Positions 8,211-16,440 of a DNA stretch of 64,000 nt are shown here, piece by piece. Source of the DNA: Oceanococcus sp041619555 (lineage in GTDB: Bacteria; Pseudomonadota; Gammaproteobacteria; Nevskiales; Oceanococcaceae). Both the position numbers and the translations under genes were made by a program. The notes beneath the pieces are model-generated. The model saw nothing but the letters and a program-made list of their open reading frames with translations, was not told where the DNA came from and did not search any database. The stretch spans positions 3,952-67,951 of the forward strand of contig JBFKDQ010000016.1 in the NCBI GenBank assembly GCA_041619555.1. The letters run 5' to 3'. Each line of letters starts with the position of its first letter. Positions within the stretch are counted from its first letter, which is position 1.

Positions 8211-9854
8211 TCAGGTGATCACGCTCGGCGCACTGCGCCCTGAGATCTCTTCGACCTGTGCCAACTCGCGCCCCAAGGCCACCAGATCGCCCAGAACCGC
8301 CTGCGGATCTCCGGCCAGCGCCTGTGGATCACGCACACAGCGCTCCATGTAGATTCGCAGCGTGGCGCCACTGGTACCGGTGCCGGACAGGCGATAGACA
8401 ACTCTTGCCCCGTCGCCAAGAAAGATCCTCACCCCCTGGGCGGCGCTGAGCGAATCATCGACCGGATCGCGATAAGCGAAATCATCCGCCTTTTCGATCC
8501 GCAGCCCCTGATGTTCCTGACCGGGCAGGCTCGCCAGAGATTCACGCAAGGCCGCCATGATCTGGGCCCCCGCCTCGCTGCTCAGGCCTTCGTAGTCGTG
8601 ACGGGTGTAGTAATCCCGCCCGAATCGCGCCCAGTGCTCGTTCATGATCTCCTGCACGGACACGCGGCGCAGGGCCAGGATATTGAGCCAGAACAACACC
8701 GCCCAGAGACCATCCTTTTCACGCACGTGATCCGAACCGGTGCCGAAACTTTCCTCGCCGCACAGGCTCACCTTGCCGGCATCCAGCAAGTTGCCGAAAT
8801 ACTTCCACCCAGTCGGCGTTTCATAACAGGGCAGGTTCAAGGCCTGCGCTACGCGGTCGACCGCCAAGCTGGTTGGCATCGACCGGGCTGCGCCGATCAC
8901 CCGGCCCGCATACCCCGGGATGCGCTCGGCATGGGCGAGCATCACCGCGAGACTGTCGCTGGGGGTGACGTAACACCGGCGCCCAAGCACCATATTGCGA
9001 TCTCCATCACCGTCGGAAGCGGCGCCGAACTCCGGTCCATCGGCCTGCCACAGGGCGGCGACCAGAGCTTGGGCGTGAGCCAGGTTGGGATCGGGGTGCC
9101 CGCCACCGAAATCAGGCAGGGGATCGCCGTTGATCACGGTCCCCGCCGGGGCGCCCAGGACATCTTCCAGGATGGCTTTAGCGTATGGTCCGGTAATCGC
9201 GTGCATGGCATCGAAACACAGGCGAAACCCGCTGCCGATGAGCTCGCCGATGGCCTTGAAATCGAACAGCTGACGCATCAGTTCCAGGTAATCCGCGACC
9301 GGATCGATAATCTCGATCTTCATTCCGGCCAGCGACTGCCCACCCGCACGATCGAGCACCGGCGGGGCGCCCGGATCGATAAAGTAGCCCTCGATGACCT
9401 GGCTGCGCCGGAAGATCGCATCGGTCACCGATTCCGGGGCCGGTCCGCCATTGGCTGCATTGAACTTGATGCCGAAATCGGCATCGGGTCCACCGGGGTT
9501 GTGGCTGGCGGACAAGATGATCCCGCCGGCAGCCTGATACTTGCGGATCACGCAGGATGCTGCCGGTGTCGACAGCCAGCCATGCTGCCCGATCAGCAGT
9601 CGCGCGACACCATTGGCGGCAGCCATCCGGGCAATGATGCCGATCGCCACATCATTGTAGTAGCGGCCATCACCACCGAGCACCAGGGTCTCGCCACGCA
9701 GCGGCTGCGTATCGAAGATGGACTGGACGAAGTTTTCCAGATAATGAGGCCGCTGGAACTCGACGGTTTTCTTGCGCAGGCCCGAGGTGCCAGGTTTCTG
9801 ATCCCCAAATGCAGTACTCGCCACACGGTGGGCGGGGTTGGCGGCGGCATTCAT
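8211..9854 (-). CDS. pgm: Alpha-D-glucose phosphate-specific phosphoglucomutase
   Basis: Interconverts glucose-1-phosphate and glucose-6-phosphate in the cytoplasm, 547 residues as usual for the family. The N-terminus has the family signature GDQKPGTSGLRKK. The catalytic phosphoserine is S117 in ILSASHNPGG, the Mg-binding loop is DGDGDR, and the sugar-binding loop is CGEESFGTGSDH. The frame is open upstream to a GTG at 9914, but ATG at 9854 matches the family N-terminus. It is divergent from galU, which uses the glucose-1-phosphate it makes, and lies directly upstream of the H-NOX gene, so it may share transcription with that sensor. Confidence 0.95.
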   Translation of the reverse strand: MNAAANPAHRVASTAFGDQKPGTSGLRKKTVEFQRPHYLENFVQSIFDTQPLRGETLVLGGDGRYYNDVAIGIIARMAAANGVARLLIGQHGWLSTPAASCVIRKYQAAGGIILSASHNPGGPDADFGIKFNAANGGPAPESVTDAIFRRSQVIEGYFIDPGAPPVLDRAGGQSLAGMKIEIIDPVADYLELMRQLFDFKAIGELIGSGFRLCFDAMHAITGPYAKAILEDVLGAPAGTVINGDPLPDFGGGHPDPNLAHAQALVAALWQADGPEFGAASDGDGDRNMVLGRRCYVTPSDSLAVMLAHAERIPGYAGRVIGAARSMPTSLAVDRVAQALNLPCYETPTGWKYFGNLLDAGKVSLCGEESFGTGSDHVREKDGLWAVLFWLNILALRRVSVQEIMNEHWARFGRDYYTRHDYEGLSSEAGAQIMAALRESLASLPGQEHQGLRIEKADDFAYRDPVDDSLSAAQGVRIFLGDGARVVYRLSGTGTSGATLRIYMERCVRDPQALAGDPQAVLGDLVALGRELAQVEEISGRSAPSVIT

Positions 9855-10095
9855 CTCGCAGTTCTCGTTGGTGGCAGGTTGTTCTGCATTCTGCTGCTGC
9901 CTGCACCACAGCACAAGTCAGACGGACGCCGTTGGGGGTGGCGGCGCGCAGGCTGGCTTGCGCCTAACGACCGACCATGCAAGATTGTGCCAAAGCGCGT
10001 GCGGCACCACGGACCTCCACAATCAGGCGGTTCGCGGTGCAGGCCATACGCCAAATCAAGAAATCAAACAGATATCAAGATTCAGGAGAGTGAGG

Positions 10096-10923
10096 ATGAT
10101 TCGCAAATGTCTTTTTCCGGTGGCGGGCTATGGCACCCGTTTCTTGCCGGCGACCAAATCAATGCCGAAGGAAATGCTGCCGGTGGTCAACAAGCCGCTG
10201 GTGCAATACGGCGTGGAAGAAGCCATCGAGGCCGGCATGACACAGATCTCGCTGGTCACCGGTCGCGGCAAACGCGCGATCGCCGATCATTTCGACATCA
10301 GCTATGAACTCGAACACCAGATCGCCGGGAGTAACAAGGAAGACTATCTGAACAGCATCCGCAGCGTGCTCGACCAGGCCACCTTCACGATGACACGGCA
10401 ACGTGAGATGAAAGGTCTGGGACATGCCATTCTCACCGGCGAAATCATGATCGGCGCCGAGCCATTTGGTGTGGTCCTGTCCGATGATCTGTGCATTGGT
10501 GAAGGCCAGGGCGTGCTGGCGCAGATGGCGCAGCTGTACAAGCAGTTCCGCTGCAGCATCGTGGCCGTGCAGGAGGTCGACCCCAACGAAACGGAGAAAT
10601 ACGGCGTCATTTCCGGCGAACCACTTAAGGACGGCATTTACCGGGTCGAGACCATGGTTGAAAAACCCAAGCCGGAGGATGCCCCCTCGAATCTGGCCAT
10701 CATCGGCCGCTACATTCTGACCCCCGACATCTTCGAGCTGATCCAGGCGACCCCGCCCGGCAAGAACGGCGAGATCCAGCTGACCGACGCGCTGATGCAG
10801 CAGGCACAGAATGGTTGTGTGATCGCCTACAAGTTCAAGGGACGGCGTTTCGACTGCGGCAGTGTCGATGGCTTCGTCGAGGCAACCAACTATGTCTACG
10901 AGAACATCTACAAGGCCAGCTGA
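10096..10923 (+). CDS. galU: UTP-glucose-1-phosphate uridylyltransferase
   Basis: Makes UDP-glucose from UTP and glucose-1-phosphate, 275 residues. The nucleotide-binding N-terminus GYGTRFLPATKSMPKEMLPV (residues 10-29), VLSDDLC, EKPKPEDAPSNLAIIGRY and FDCGSVDGF are diagnostic. The ATG at 10096 follows an AGGAGAG ribosome-binding site. It lies head-to-head with pgm across a 241-base region that should hold both promoters, though I could not pick convincing -35/-10 boxes there. It is followed in the same direction by the RsbW-like gene after 69 bases. UDP-glucose is the donor for exopolysaccharide and cell-surface glycans. Confidence 0.96.
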   Translation: MIRKCLFPVAGYGTRFLPATKSMPKEMLPVVNKPLVQYGVEEAIEAGMTQISLVTGRGKRAIADHFDISYELEHQIAGSNKEDYLNSIRSVLDQATFTMTRQREMKGLGHAILTGEIMIGAEPFGVVLSDDLCIGEGQGVLAQMAQLYKQFRCSIVAVQEVDPNETEKYGVISGEPLKDGIYRVETMVEKPKPEDAPSNLAIIGRYILTPDIFELIQATPPGKNGEIQLTDALMQQAQNGCVIAYKFKGRRFDCGSVDGFVEATNYVYENIYKAS

Positions 10924-10992
10924 GTTCGGATTCCACCCGCGGCTCGGCCGGCGATCATTGGCCATTCTGCAAGACGAAAAAGTTGCGGACGC

Positions 10993-11451
10993 GTGAACGC
11001 AGCCCCAGAGCAACGCCGGCAAGCCGAATTCGCGGCCAGTGCGGAGTCCATCGCCGAGGCCGTGGATTTCGCCTTGGCGGCCATTCCTGAACGGTACGAG
11101 GATGAACGCCACGCGGTCGAACTGGCGCTGTCGGAAGCGATTGGCAATCTGCTGCGGCATGGTTTTGCCGGCCTAAGTCCGCAACAGGCGAGTTTCCAGC
11201 TCGTCACACGGTCCTCGGAGGCGGCCTGTGAATTCCAGTTGCATGATCGTGGCCACAGGATTCCGGCCAAGGCGCTGGAACGCGAGCTGGATCGCGACGT
11301 GCCCACCCCCGACCCGGATGATCCGCAGACCTGGAATGAAAGCGGCTTCGGGCTCACTCTGATCAAGCGCACCATGGACGAGGTGCGCTATTTCAGCGAT
11401 GCCGAAGGCAATCACCTCTACCTGCGCCGCAAGCTGGGAAACACCGCATGA
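10993..11451 (+). CDS. RsbW/SpoIIAB-like anti-sigma serine kinase (HATPase_c_2)
   Basis: A 152-residue GHKL ATPase of the anti-sigma kinase type. The N-box is ELALSEAIGNLLRHGF with the Mg-binding Asn at N52. A D-x-G box appears as DRGHRIP, and ESGFGLTLIKRTMDEVRY is the G-box/lid. Such kinases phosphorylate the serine of a partner STAS protein and bind a sigma factor or other target. The STAS partner candidate is at 5519 and the opposing PP2C phosphatase at 13919. Start: GTG at 10993 with a poor ribosome-binding site. The stop overlaps the ATG of the decayed DUF3131 gene as ATGA, which points to an original operon. Confidence 0.88.
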   Translation: MNAAPEQRRQAEFAASAESIAEAVDFALAAIPERYEDERHAVELALSEAIGNLLRHGFAGLSPQQASFQLVTRSSEAACEFQLHDRGHRIPAKALERELDRDVPTPDPDDPQTWNESGFGLTLIKRTMDEVRYFSDAEGNHLYLRRKLGNTA

Positions 11452-13148
11452 TCTTTCGTCAATTCCTGCTCATCGCGTTGTCCAGCGTGACTCTGACCAG
11501 AGCCTCCGGACTTGAACTGGATCGCGGCTGGGCATTCATCCCGATCCAGGCGGGCTCGCCCTGCTATGCAGCAGCCAGCTGTCGGGGTGCCGCGTGATCT
11601 ATCGCGGCACCATGTCCCTGTTCGAATCGGTCTCGACGTCCAGCCTACTCGTTAACGGCCGCCGGGGAGAAATCAGCGAACGGGACATGGGCGCGCACGG
11701 ACTGGAAGTATTTCGAAAATAACATCAACGAAAAGACCGGTCGGGTCAATTCAATCGACCGCTACCCCAGCGTCGACATGTGGAGCTTGAAAGATCAGAC
11801 GATGGCGCCGCTCAGCGCCTTTCGTCTTGGCGTGATCGATGACGAGGATTTCGACAAGCGCTTTTCCCTATTGCTGGACTGGCTCCATGCGATGCCGCTG
11901 CTGGCCGAGCGGATTGCCAAGGCCACCTTTGACCCAGGCAACGGCCGGATGGCCAATTATGCGAACGAACCTGGAGGTGTTGGCTGGTCATCCATCGAGC
12001 TGGGACGCCTGCTCCTGGCCTTGTATGTCGCAGCCCATCAATACCCGCGATTTCGCGAGTACATCGACAAGGCGCAGCAACGACGATGGCCGGACCATCA
12101 AGGTGGTCCGCCAGGACTTTTCCCAGCGCCCCGCACAGGAACAGACCGGGGCCAGACTAGGCGCCTTCCGCTCACGCGATCGCATCGCCGATGAGCCCGA
12201 ACCCACACCGCACCCCGCCTCACCATCAATCCACGGACCATTTCCCGGAGACCTCAAGTCCGAACCCGGCAAAGCGACACCGGCAGGCGCGGACTTCAGC
12301 GTCCAGAATCAGAGACCCATGGCTGTTGCGCGCGGTTTCGCGCGGCATCGACCAGGTGACCACCAATCTCAGAGGCGTAGCAGATTGCCGCGGCACGTGC
12401 GGCCTGACGCCATTTCCAGATCATCGACGATGCGAGAACCGGGCTATTCGCGCGAGTACGGGACTATCCTTAAACCACGCTCAGGGACATCGGCAGTGGC
12501 ATTGCCGCGATGATTTCGGCCGGCGCGCTCGGCCGGGTGGGCCAGCGCCAGTCTGCGGCCGCCGGCTTCGCGATCTGGGGGAAGCCTGCAGGCGCGTCCC
12601 TGTTGCTGGGCACCATCGCGATCGAAGCCGAGAACGGCCTGCGCATACCGCAGGATGCGTAAAGAACGCAGGCCGCCGTGACGACCGACCCCTCTTGCCT
12701 GGCACAGCTTGAACTGGGCGGAATCACCCCCGCCCTGGCACACGCAACGAAAAACATCGTTCGGGTGCACCAGCAGCATCCCGCGGTGCAGCAAGGCGAT
12801 CTCGTCGCGCTGAGTAAGGGTTCCACCGACTCGCCGCCGTGGCTCATCCTCAACACCATCGTGCAGGCAGGCACCTGGTGGCCTAGTTTGGATCCCCAGG
12901 GCACGGTGTTGGATCGCCAGCAACTGATTTCGACCAAAGCCTTATCCGCCTGGTTGACCCTGTATGATGACGTCTATGCTCAGGGCCTTAAATTTAGCCG
13001 CGCGGAATTCATCAAGGACAACAGCGAAGGCTTCATCGCCGGCCGCTAGGCCGACGGCGGCAGCAATCAATCGTTTAATATCAATGCCCATGCCGTCGTT
13101 CTGGAAGCGATCTGGTACGAGGCCCGGGGTCGTACGCCGTGCCACTGA
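11448..13148 (+). pseudogene. Decayed DUF3131-domain secreted protein
   Basis: The remains of one long gene, still mostly readable in a single frame (positions divisible by 3) but broken by stops at 11595 (TGA), 12192 (TGA), 12660 (TAA) and 13047 (TAG). An N-terminal signal peptide (MIFRQFLLIALSSVTLT) is followed by DUF3131-like pieces: TDWKYFENNINEKTGRVNSI near 11700; GVGWSSIELGRLLLALYV near 11970-12030; GRVGQRQSAAAGFAIWG near 12530-12580; VTTDPSCLAQLELG at 12678; LISTKALSAWLTLYDDVYA near 12925; and NINAHAVVLEAIWYE near 13085. The stretch 12070-12510 has drifted beyond recognition, with the likely frame lost there. Family function is poorly defined, often near polysaccharide genes. The ATG overlaps the upstream kinase stop. 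Confidence 0.75.
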
Positions 13149-13206
13149 CTCGAACCACATGAGCGATCTTCCATCCGTTCCAGCTCATTTGGCCGGGGAT
13201 GATGCA

Positions 13207-13917
13207 ATGCGTCACTGCTTGTTGATACTGCCGATCTTCCTCGCCTCCTGTGCGATGTTTGCCGGCCCGGCCGCCGAGTCCGTCCCGCCTGCGCCGCCCC
13301 ACACCACGGCACCGTCGCCCCGAACCTTCGGCATGAGCAGCGCACCGGGTGCGCGCAAACATCAGCGCCATACCGCCGACTGCGGCCATGATCGCGATGG
13401 CGATGGCATCATCGCGGCGAGGAATCAATGCTCCAGAACACCGGCAGGACATCCGGTCGACGCTGGCGGGTGCGGCGAGGATCCCGGCCCCTGGCCCGAC
13501 ACCCTGCCACAGTGGCTCACCGTTGACTTCGTCGTGGACTCCGCGGTCCTGAGCGTCACCGCTCTGAATCAGCTGGACCAGGACATCCGTGATCTGAAAC
13601 ACTATCCGAGCCTGAGCGCCATCATCGTGGACCCAACCGACAGCGACCACAATCTGGATTACAACAAACGCCTCGGCATCCTGCGTGCCCATGCGGCCCG
13701 CCGTAGACTGGTTCAGGCCGACATCGACGGCCAACCTCTGCTCATGGATACCTTCGGCGAGACCATGCCCGCGCAACCGAACGATAGCTTCGAAGGCAAG
13801 AAACTGAATCGCCGCGTTGTCCTGCGCGCCAGCCTGCCGCGCAAGAACCCCTACCTGATCGAGCATGACCTGCGGCACCACAGTGATCAGCCGGGTGCGC
13901 CGGTCGCTGCAGCTTAG
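13207..13917 (+). CDS. OmpA-like lipoprotein with calcium-loop linker, diverged
   Basis: A 236-residue predicted lipoprotein: signal peptide MRHCLLILPIFLASC with lipobox LASC (Cys15), then a Pro-rich linker. It also has one thrombospondin-3-like loop (DRDGDGIIAARNQCSRTPAG) of the kind that precedes OmpA domains, and a C-terminal OmpA-like domain. The domain keeps the TD...NKRL...RAHA pattern and the NRRV motif, which contribute to peptidoglycan binding. The usual GHTDS is replaced by DPTDS, and the GYGE region is poor (DTFGE). It may therefore be functional but diverged, or beginning to decay like its upstream neighbour. Its stop is one base from the next start (13919). ATG at 13207 is chosen for the lipobox position; ATG at 13159 is the alternative. 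Confidence 0.68.
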   Translation: MRHCLLILPIFLASCAMFAGPAAESVPPAPPHTTAPSPRTFGMSSAPGARKHQRHTADCGHDRDGDGIIAARNQCSRTPAGHPVDAGGCGEDPGPWPDTLPQWLTVDFVVDSAVLSVTALNQLDQDIRDLKHYPSLSAIIVDPTDSDHNLDYNKRLGILRAHAARRRLVQADIDGQPLLMDTFGETMPAQPNDSFEGKKLNRRVVLRASLPRKNPYLIEHDLRHHSDQPGAPVAAA

Positions 13918-13918
13918 G

Positions 13919-15292
13919 ATGAGTTCAATGTCCACTGCATCCCGATCCACGCCCGCCGAGTTCGAAGCCGGCGGAGACACCCTGCCCTTCAACATCCTGT
14001 ATGTGGATGACGGCGAACTTGAATGCTTGCTGCTGCGCAGGAAGCTTGAGTCCATGGACCTGCCCGCTGCGCTGTTCGAAGCCCGCAGCGGAGAGGAGGC
14101 CTACGAAATCCTGAAGCGTGAGCGCATTGGTCTGCTGATTACCGACCGGCACATGTCGGACATGAGCGGCGACGAACTATGCCGCCTGGTGATCGATGAG
14201 GCCGAGCTCGGGCGTCCGTACATGATCATGATGACCGCGGACGACAGCCTCGACGGTCTGGTCAGCGGCCTGTCGGCGGGAGCCGATGCGTACATCACCA
14301 AACCGGTGGAATTCCGTGAACTGGAAACGCGCATTCGCGCCGGTCAGCGGATCTGGCAATTGCGCGGCCTGCTTGAATTCCAGTACCAGCTCGCACAGGA
14401 CGCGCTCTACCGGGAACAGGAGGCCAAAGCGCGGCTGGAAGAGGACATGCGCGCAGCCGCCCTGTTGCAGCAGCATCTACTGCCGCCCTCGGTTGTTACC
14501 CTTGAGGCCACGACCCTGGCGCACATGTACCGTCCAGCCACCCAGATGGGCGGCGACATGCTCGGCTATGTGCCCATCGGGCCGCATCACATCGGTTTTT
14601 ATCTGCTGGATGTCAGTGGCCATGGCGCGGCATCGGCACTGATGTCATTCAGCGTATCCCATGCCCTGCGCCCGACGCCTGGCCACCCGTCCATGACTGC
14701 GCTTCCGCAAGGTCCTCAAGATGAACTCGTTCCGGTCCCGCCGGACCAGGTCCTCCGTGAACTCAATCGCCGCTATGTCGACGACACCGAAGCCGGCTGG
14801 TATTTCACCATGATCTACGGCGTGATCGATCAGCGCAGCGGCGAAGCGGCCATCTGCCAGGCCGGCCATCCGCCACCGGTGCTGCTGCCGCTGCGGGGAT
14901 CGCCGGAAGCGATCGAGGGCGGCGGCATGCCGGTGGGTCTGTTCGCCGATGCCGAGTACACCACCGAACGTTTTTCCCTCAAGCCGGGTGACCGTTTGTT
15001 CCTGTATTCCGACGGCCTGAACGAATGCACCAACGGCGCAGGCGAGGAACTCGGCGATTCCGCGGTGATGGCGGCAATGTCGGCCACCCGAGGCCGCAAC
15101 GCCGAAGAAGCCCTGGAAGTCATCAACTGGATCGTCAACACCTGGCGTGGCAGCCAGCCCCTGGATGATGACCTTTCGGTTCTCGCCATCGACTTCAATG
15201 CCACCGCAATTCCCCCGGAAAAACCAACGGGTGACATCCTTATGAACCAGACAGACTCGAGCGTGCCCCGCCAGAGAAGTACCGACCAATGA
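13919..15292 (+). CDS. Response regulator with PP2C (SpoIIE/RsbU-type) phosphatase output
   Basis: A 457-residue two-domain protein. The N-terminal receiver has acidic D30/D31, phospho-acceptor D76 (LLITDRHMSDMSG), T106 and K128. A helical linker (about 140-180) leads to a PP2C-type serine phosphatase with metal-binding D212 (QMGGDMLGY) and D230 (LLDVSGHGAASAL), then SDGLNE and DDDLSVLAID. Phosphorylation of the receiver would switch dephosphorylation of a STAS protein, as for HsbR or RsbU. It lacks the fused kinase domain of Pseudomonas HsbR; the separate kinase at 10993 may fill that role. ATG at 13919 or 13928 could be the start; AGGATGAG favours the second. The stop overlaps the next start as ATGA. 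Confidence 0.92.
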   Translation: MSSMSTASRSTPAEFEAGGDTLPFNILYVDDGELECLLLRRKLESMDLPAALFEARSGEEAYEILKRERIGLLITDRHMSDMSGDELCRLVIDEAELGRPYMIMMTADDSLDGLVSGLSAGADAYITKPVEFRELETRIRAGQRIWQLRGLLEFQYQLAQDALYREQEAKARLEEDMRAAALLQQHLLPPSVVTLEATTLAHMYRPATQMGGDMLGYVPIGPHHIGFYLLDVSGHGAASALMSFSVSHALRPTPGHPSMTALPQGPQDELVPVPPDQVLRELNRRYVDDTEAGWYFTMIYGVIDQRSGEAAICQAGHPPPVLLPLRGSPEAIEGGGMPVGLFADAEYTTERFSLKPGDRLFLYSDGLNECTNGAGEELGDSAVMAAMSATRGRNAEEALEVINWIVNTWRGSQPLDDDLSVLAIDFNATAIPPEKPTGDILMNQTDSSVPRQRSTDQ

Positions 15293-16311
15293 AACTCGCG
15301 ACCCCCACGCCCGATGAAATCGCCAGACTGGCCGCCCTGGACAGCCTGCATCTGATCCACTCCCCCGCGGAAGAACGCTTCAATCGCATCACCTCGCTGG
15401 CCTGTCGCATTTTCGACGTACCCACCGCTCTGATCAGTCTGGTCACCCACGACCTGCAATGGTTCAAAGCCGCCCAGGGCCTGGACGCGGATCGCACCGC
15501 ACGTTCGATTTCATTCTGCGGCCACGCGATTCAGACCGATGATCTGTTCCTCGTGACCGATGCCAGAAAACACCCGGATTTTGCCGACAATCCCCTGGTC
15601 ACCGGCCCGCCACATCTGCGGTTTTACGCCGGTGAGCCACTGCATTACCAGGGCCGACGTCTGGGCACCCTGTGCCTGATCGACAGCAAACCACGCGAAC
15701 TGAGCCAGCAGGACCGCGACACCCTCAGGCAACTCGCGCGCTGGGTGGAAAACGAACTGGCCATCTGTGTCCTTAGTCCCGCGCAGCAAAGCCTACTGGC
15801 CAGCATCGAGGAAGAGGGCCGCAACGACCTGATCGACCCGCAGACACGCTGCTGGAACCGCACCGCACTGGATCAGCTGTGGCCTGCCGAGAACACGCAG
15901 CATCAGGGCGCGGAACGGACGGTCTTCGCCCTGCGCCCGGTGCTGGACGACACCACTGCGCCGCCACCTGAGACACATGACGGCCTGCTGGCCACGCTGT
16001 GCAAGGAGATTCGTGCCACGATCAGGCCCCAGGATCTGCTCGCGCGCTATGGCGTGGACAGCCTGCTGCTGCTCTGCAATCACATGGACCAGGATCGGGC
16101 CGGAAAACTGGCCCAGCAACTGCTTGATCGGATCGAGTCGACAGATTGGAGCGCCAGGAATGCAGCGGCCATTGCGCTGAGCCGCGTTGCGCTGCCGGGC
16201 GATGCCAGGCCAACGCTGGATGAAGTTTGGTCACGCTGCGAAGTCGGCTTGCAACAGGCACGGGTTGAAGGCGCAAGCCAATGCATCGAGATCCCGCTTT
16301 CGTCGGATTGA
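15289..16311 (+). CDS. GAF-domain protein with degenerate GGDEF domain
   Basis: A 340-residue protein: GAF domain (about residues 20-160, with SFCGHAIQTDDLF and LRFYAGEPL typical of bacterial GAF sensors), then a GGDEF-like domain. The GGDEF domain begins at DPQTRCWNRTALDQL. The signature loop expected in LLARYGGDEFxxL reads LLARYGVDSLLLL (residues 251-263), so the GG[DE]EF residues needed for diguanylate cyclase activity are missing. It is probably catalytically dead and may act by protein binding. It is translationally coupled to the receiver-PP2C gene (ATGA overlap), a position that recalls the diguanylate cyclase HsbD beside HsbR/HsbA in Pseudomonas. Confidence 0.83.
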   Translation: MKLATPTPDEIARLAALDSLHLIHSPAEERFNRITSLACRIFDVPTALISLVTHDLQWFKAAQGLDADRTARSISFCGHAIQTDDLFLVTDARKHPDFADNPLVTGPPHLRFYAGEPLHYQGRRLGTLCLIDSKPRELSQQDRDTLRQLARWVENELAICVLSPAQQSLLASIEEEGRNDLIDPQTRCWNRTALDQLWPAENTQHQGAERTVFALRPVLDDTTAPPPETHDGLLATLCKEIRATIRPQDLLARYGVDSLLLLCNHMDQDRAGKLAQQLLDRIESTDWSARNAAAIALSRVALPGDARPTLDEVWSRCEVGLQQARVEGASQCIEIPLSSD

Positions 16312-16312
16312 T

Positions 16313-16352
16313 CCGCCCCGTCCGATGATACGTTCCGATGGCAACGGGGCGG
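16313..16352. repeat. 9-bp inverted repeat at the end of the signalling operon
   Basis: CCGCCCCGT at 16313-16321 pairs perfectly with ACGGGGCGG at 16344-16352, 22 bases apart, directly after the stop at 16311. No T-tract follows. It may act as a Rho-dependent or mRNA 3'-end hairpin between this operon and the convergent LysR gene. The rest of 16353-16440 shows nothing I can assign. Confidence 0.4.
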
Positions 16353-16440
16353 CGGCCATCGTGAAGCATTGCGCACCGTCAGCACTGCGATGCCCGCCTC
16401 GGCCGTGTTCATCGCCGCTTTGCTCTGCGTACGCCCGGAT

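Noticed and set aside
11448..13148. Stop-codon read-through or recoding to explain the interrupted DUF3131 frame
   Set aside because: TGA, TAA and TAG all occur inside it, while neighbouring genes use all three as normal stops. The middle part also loses its frame, so decay is simpler.
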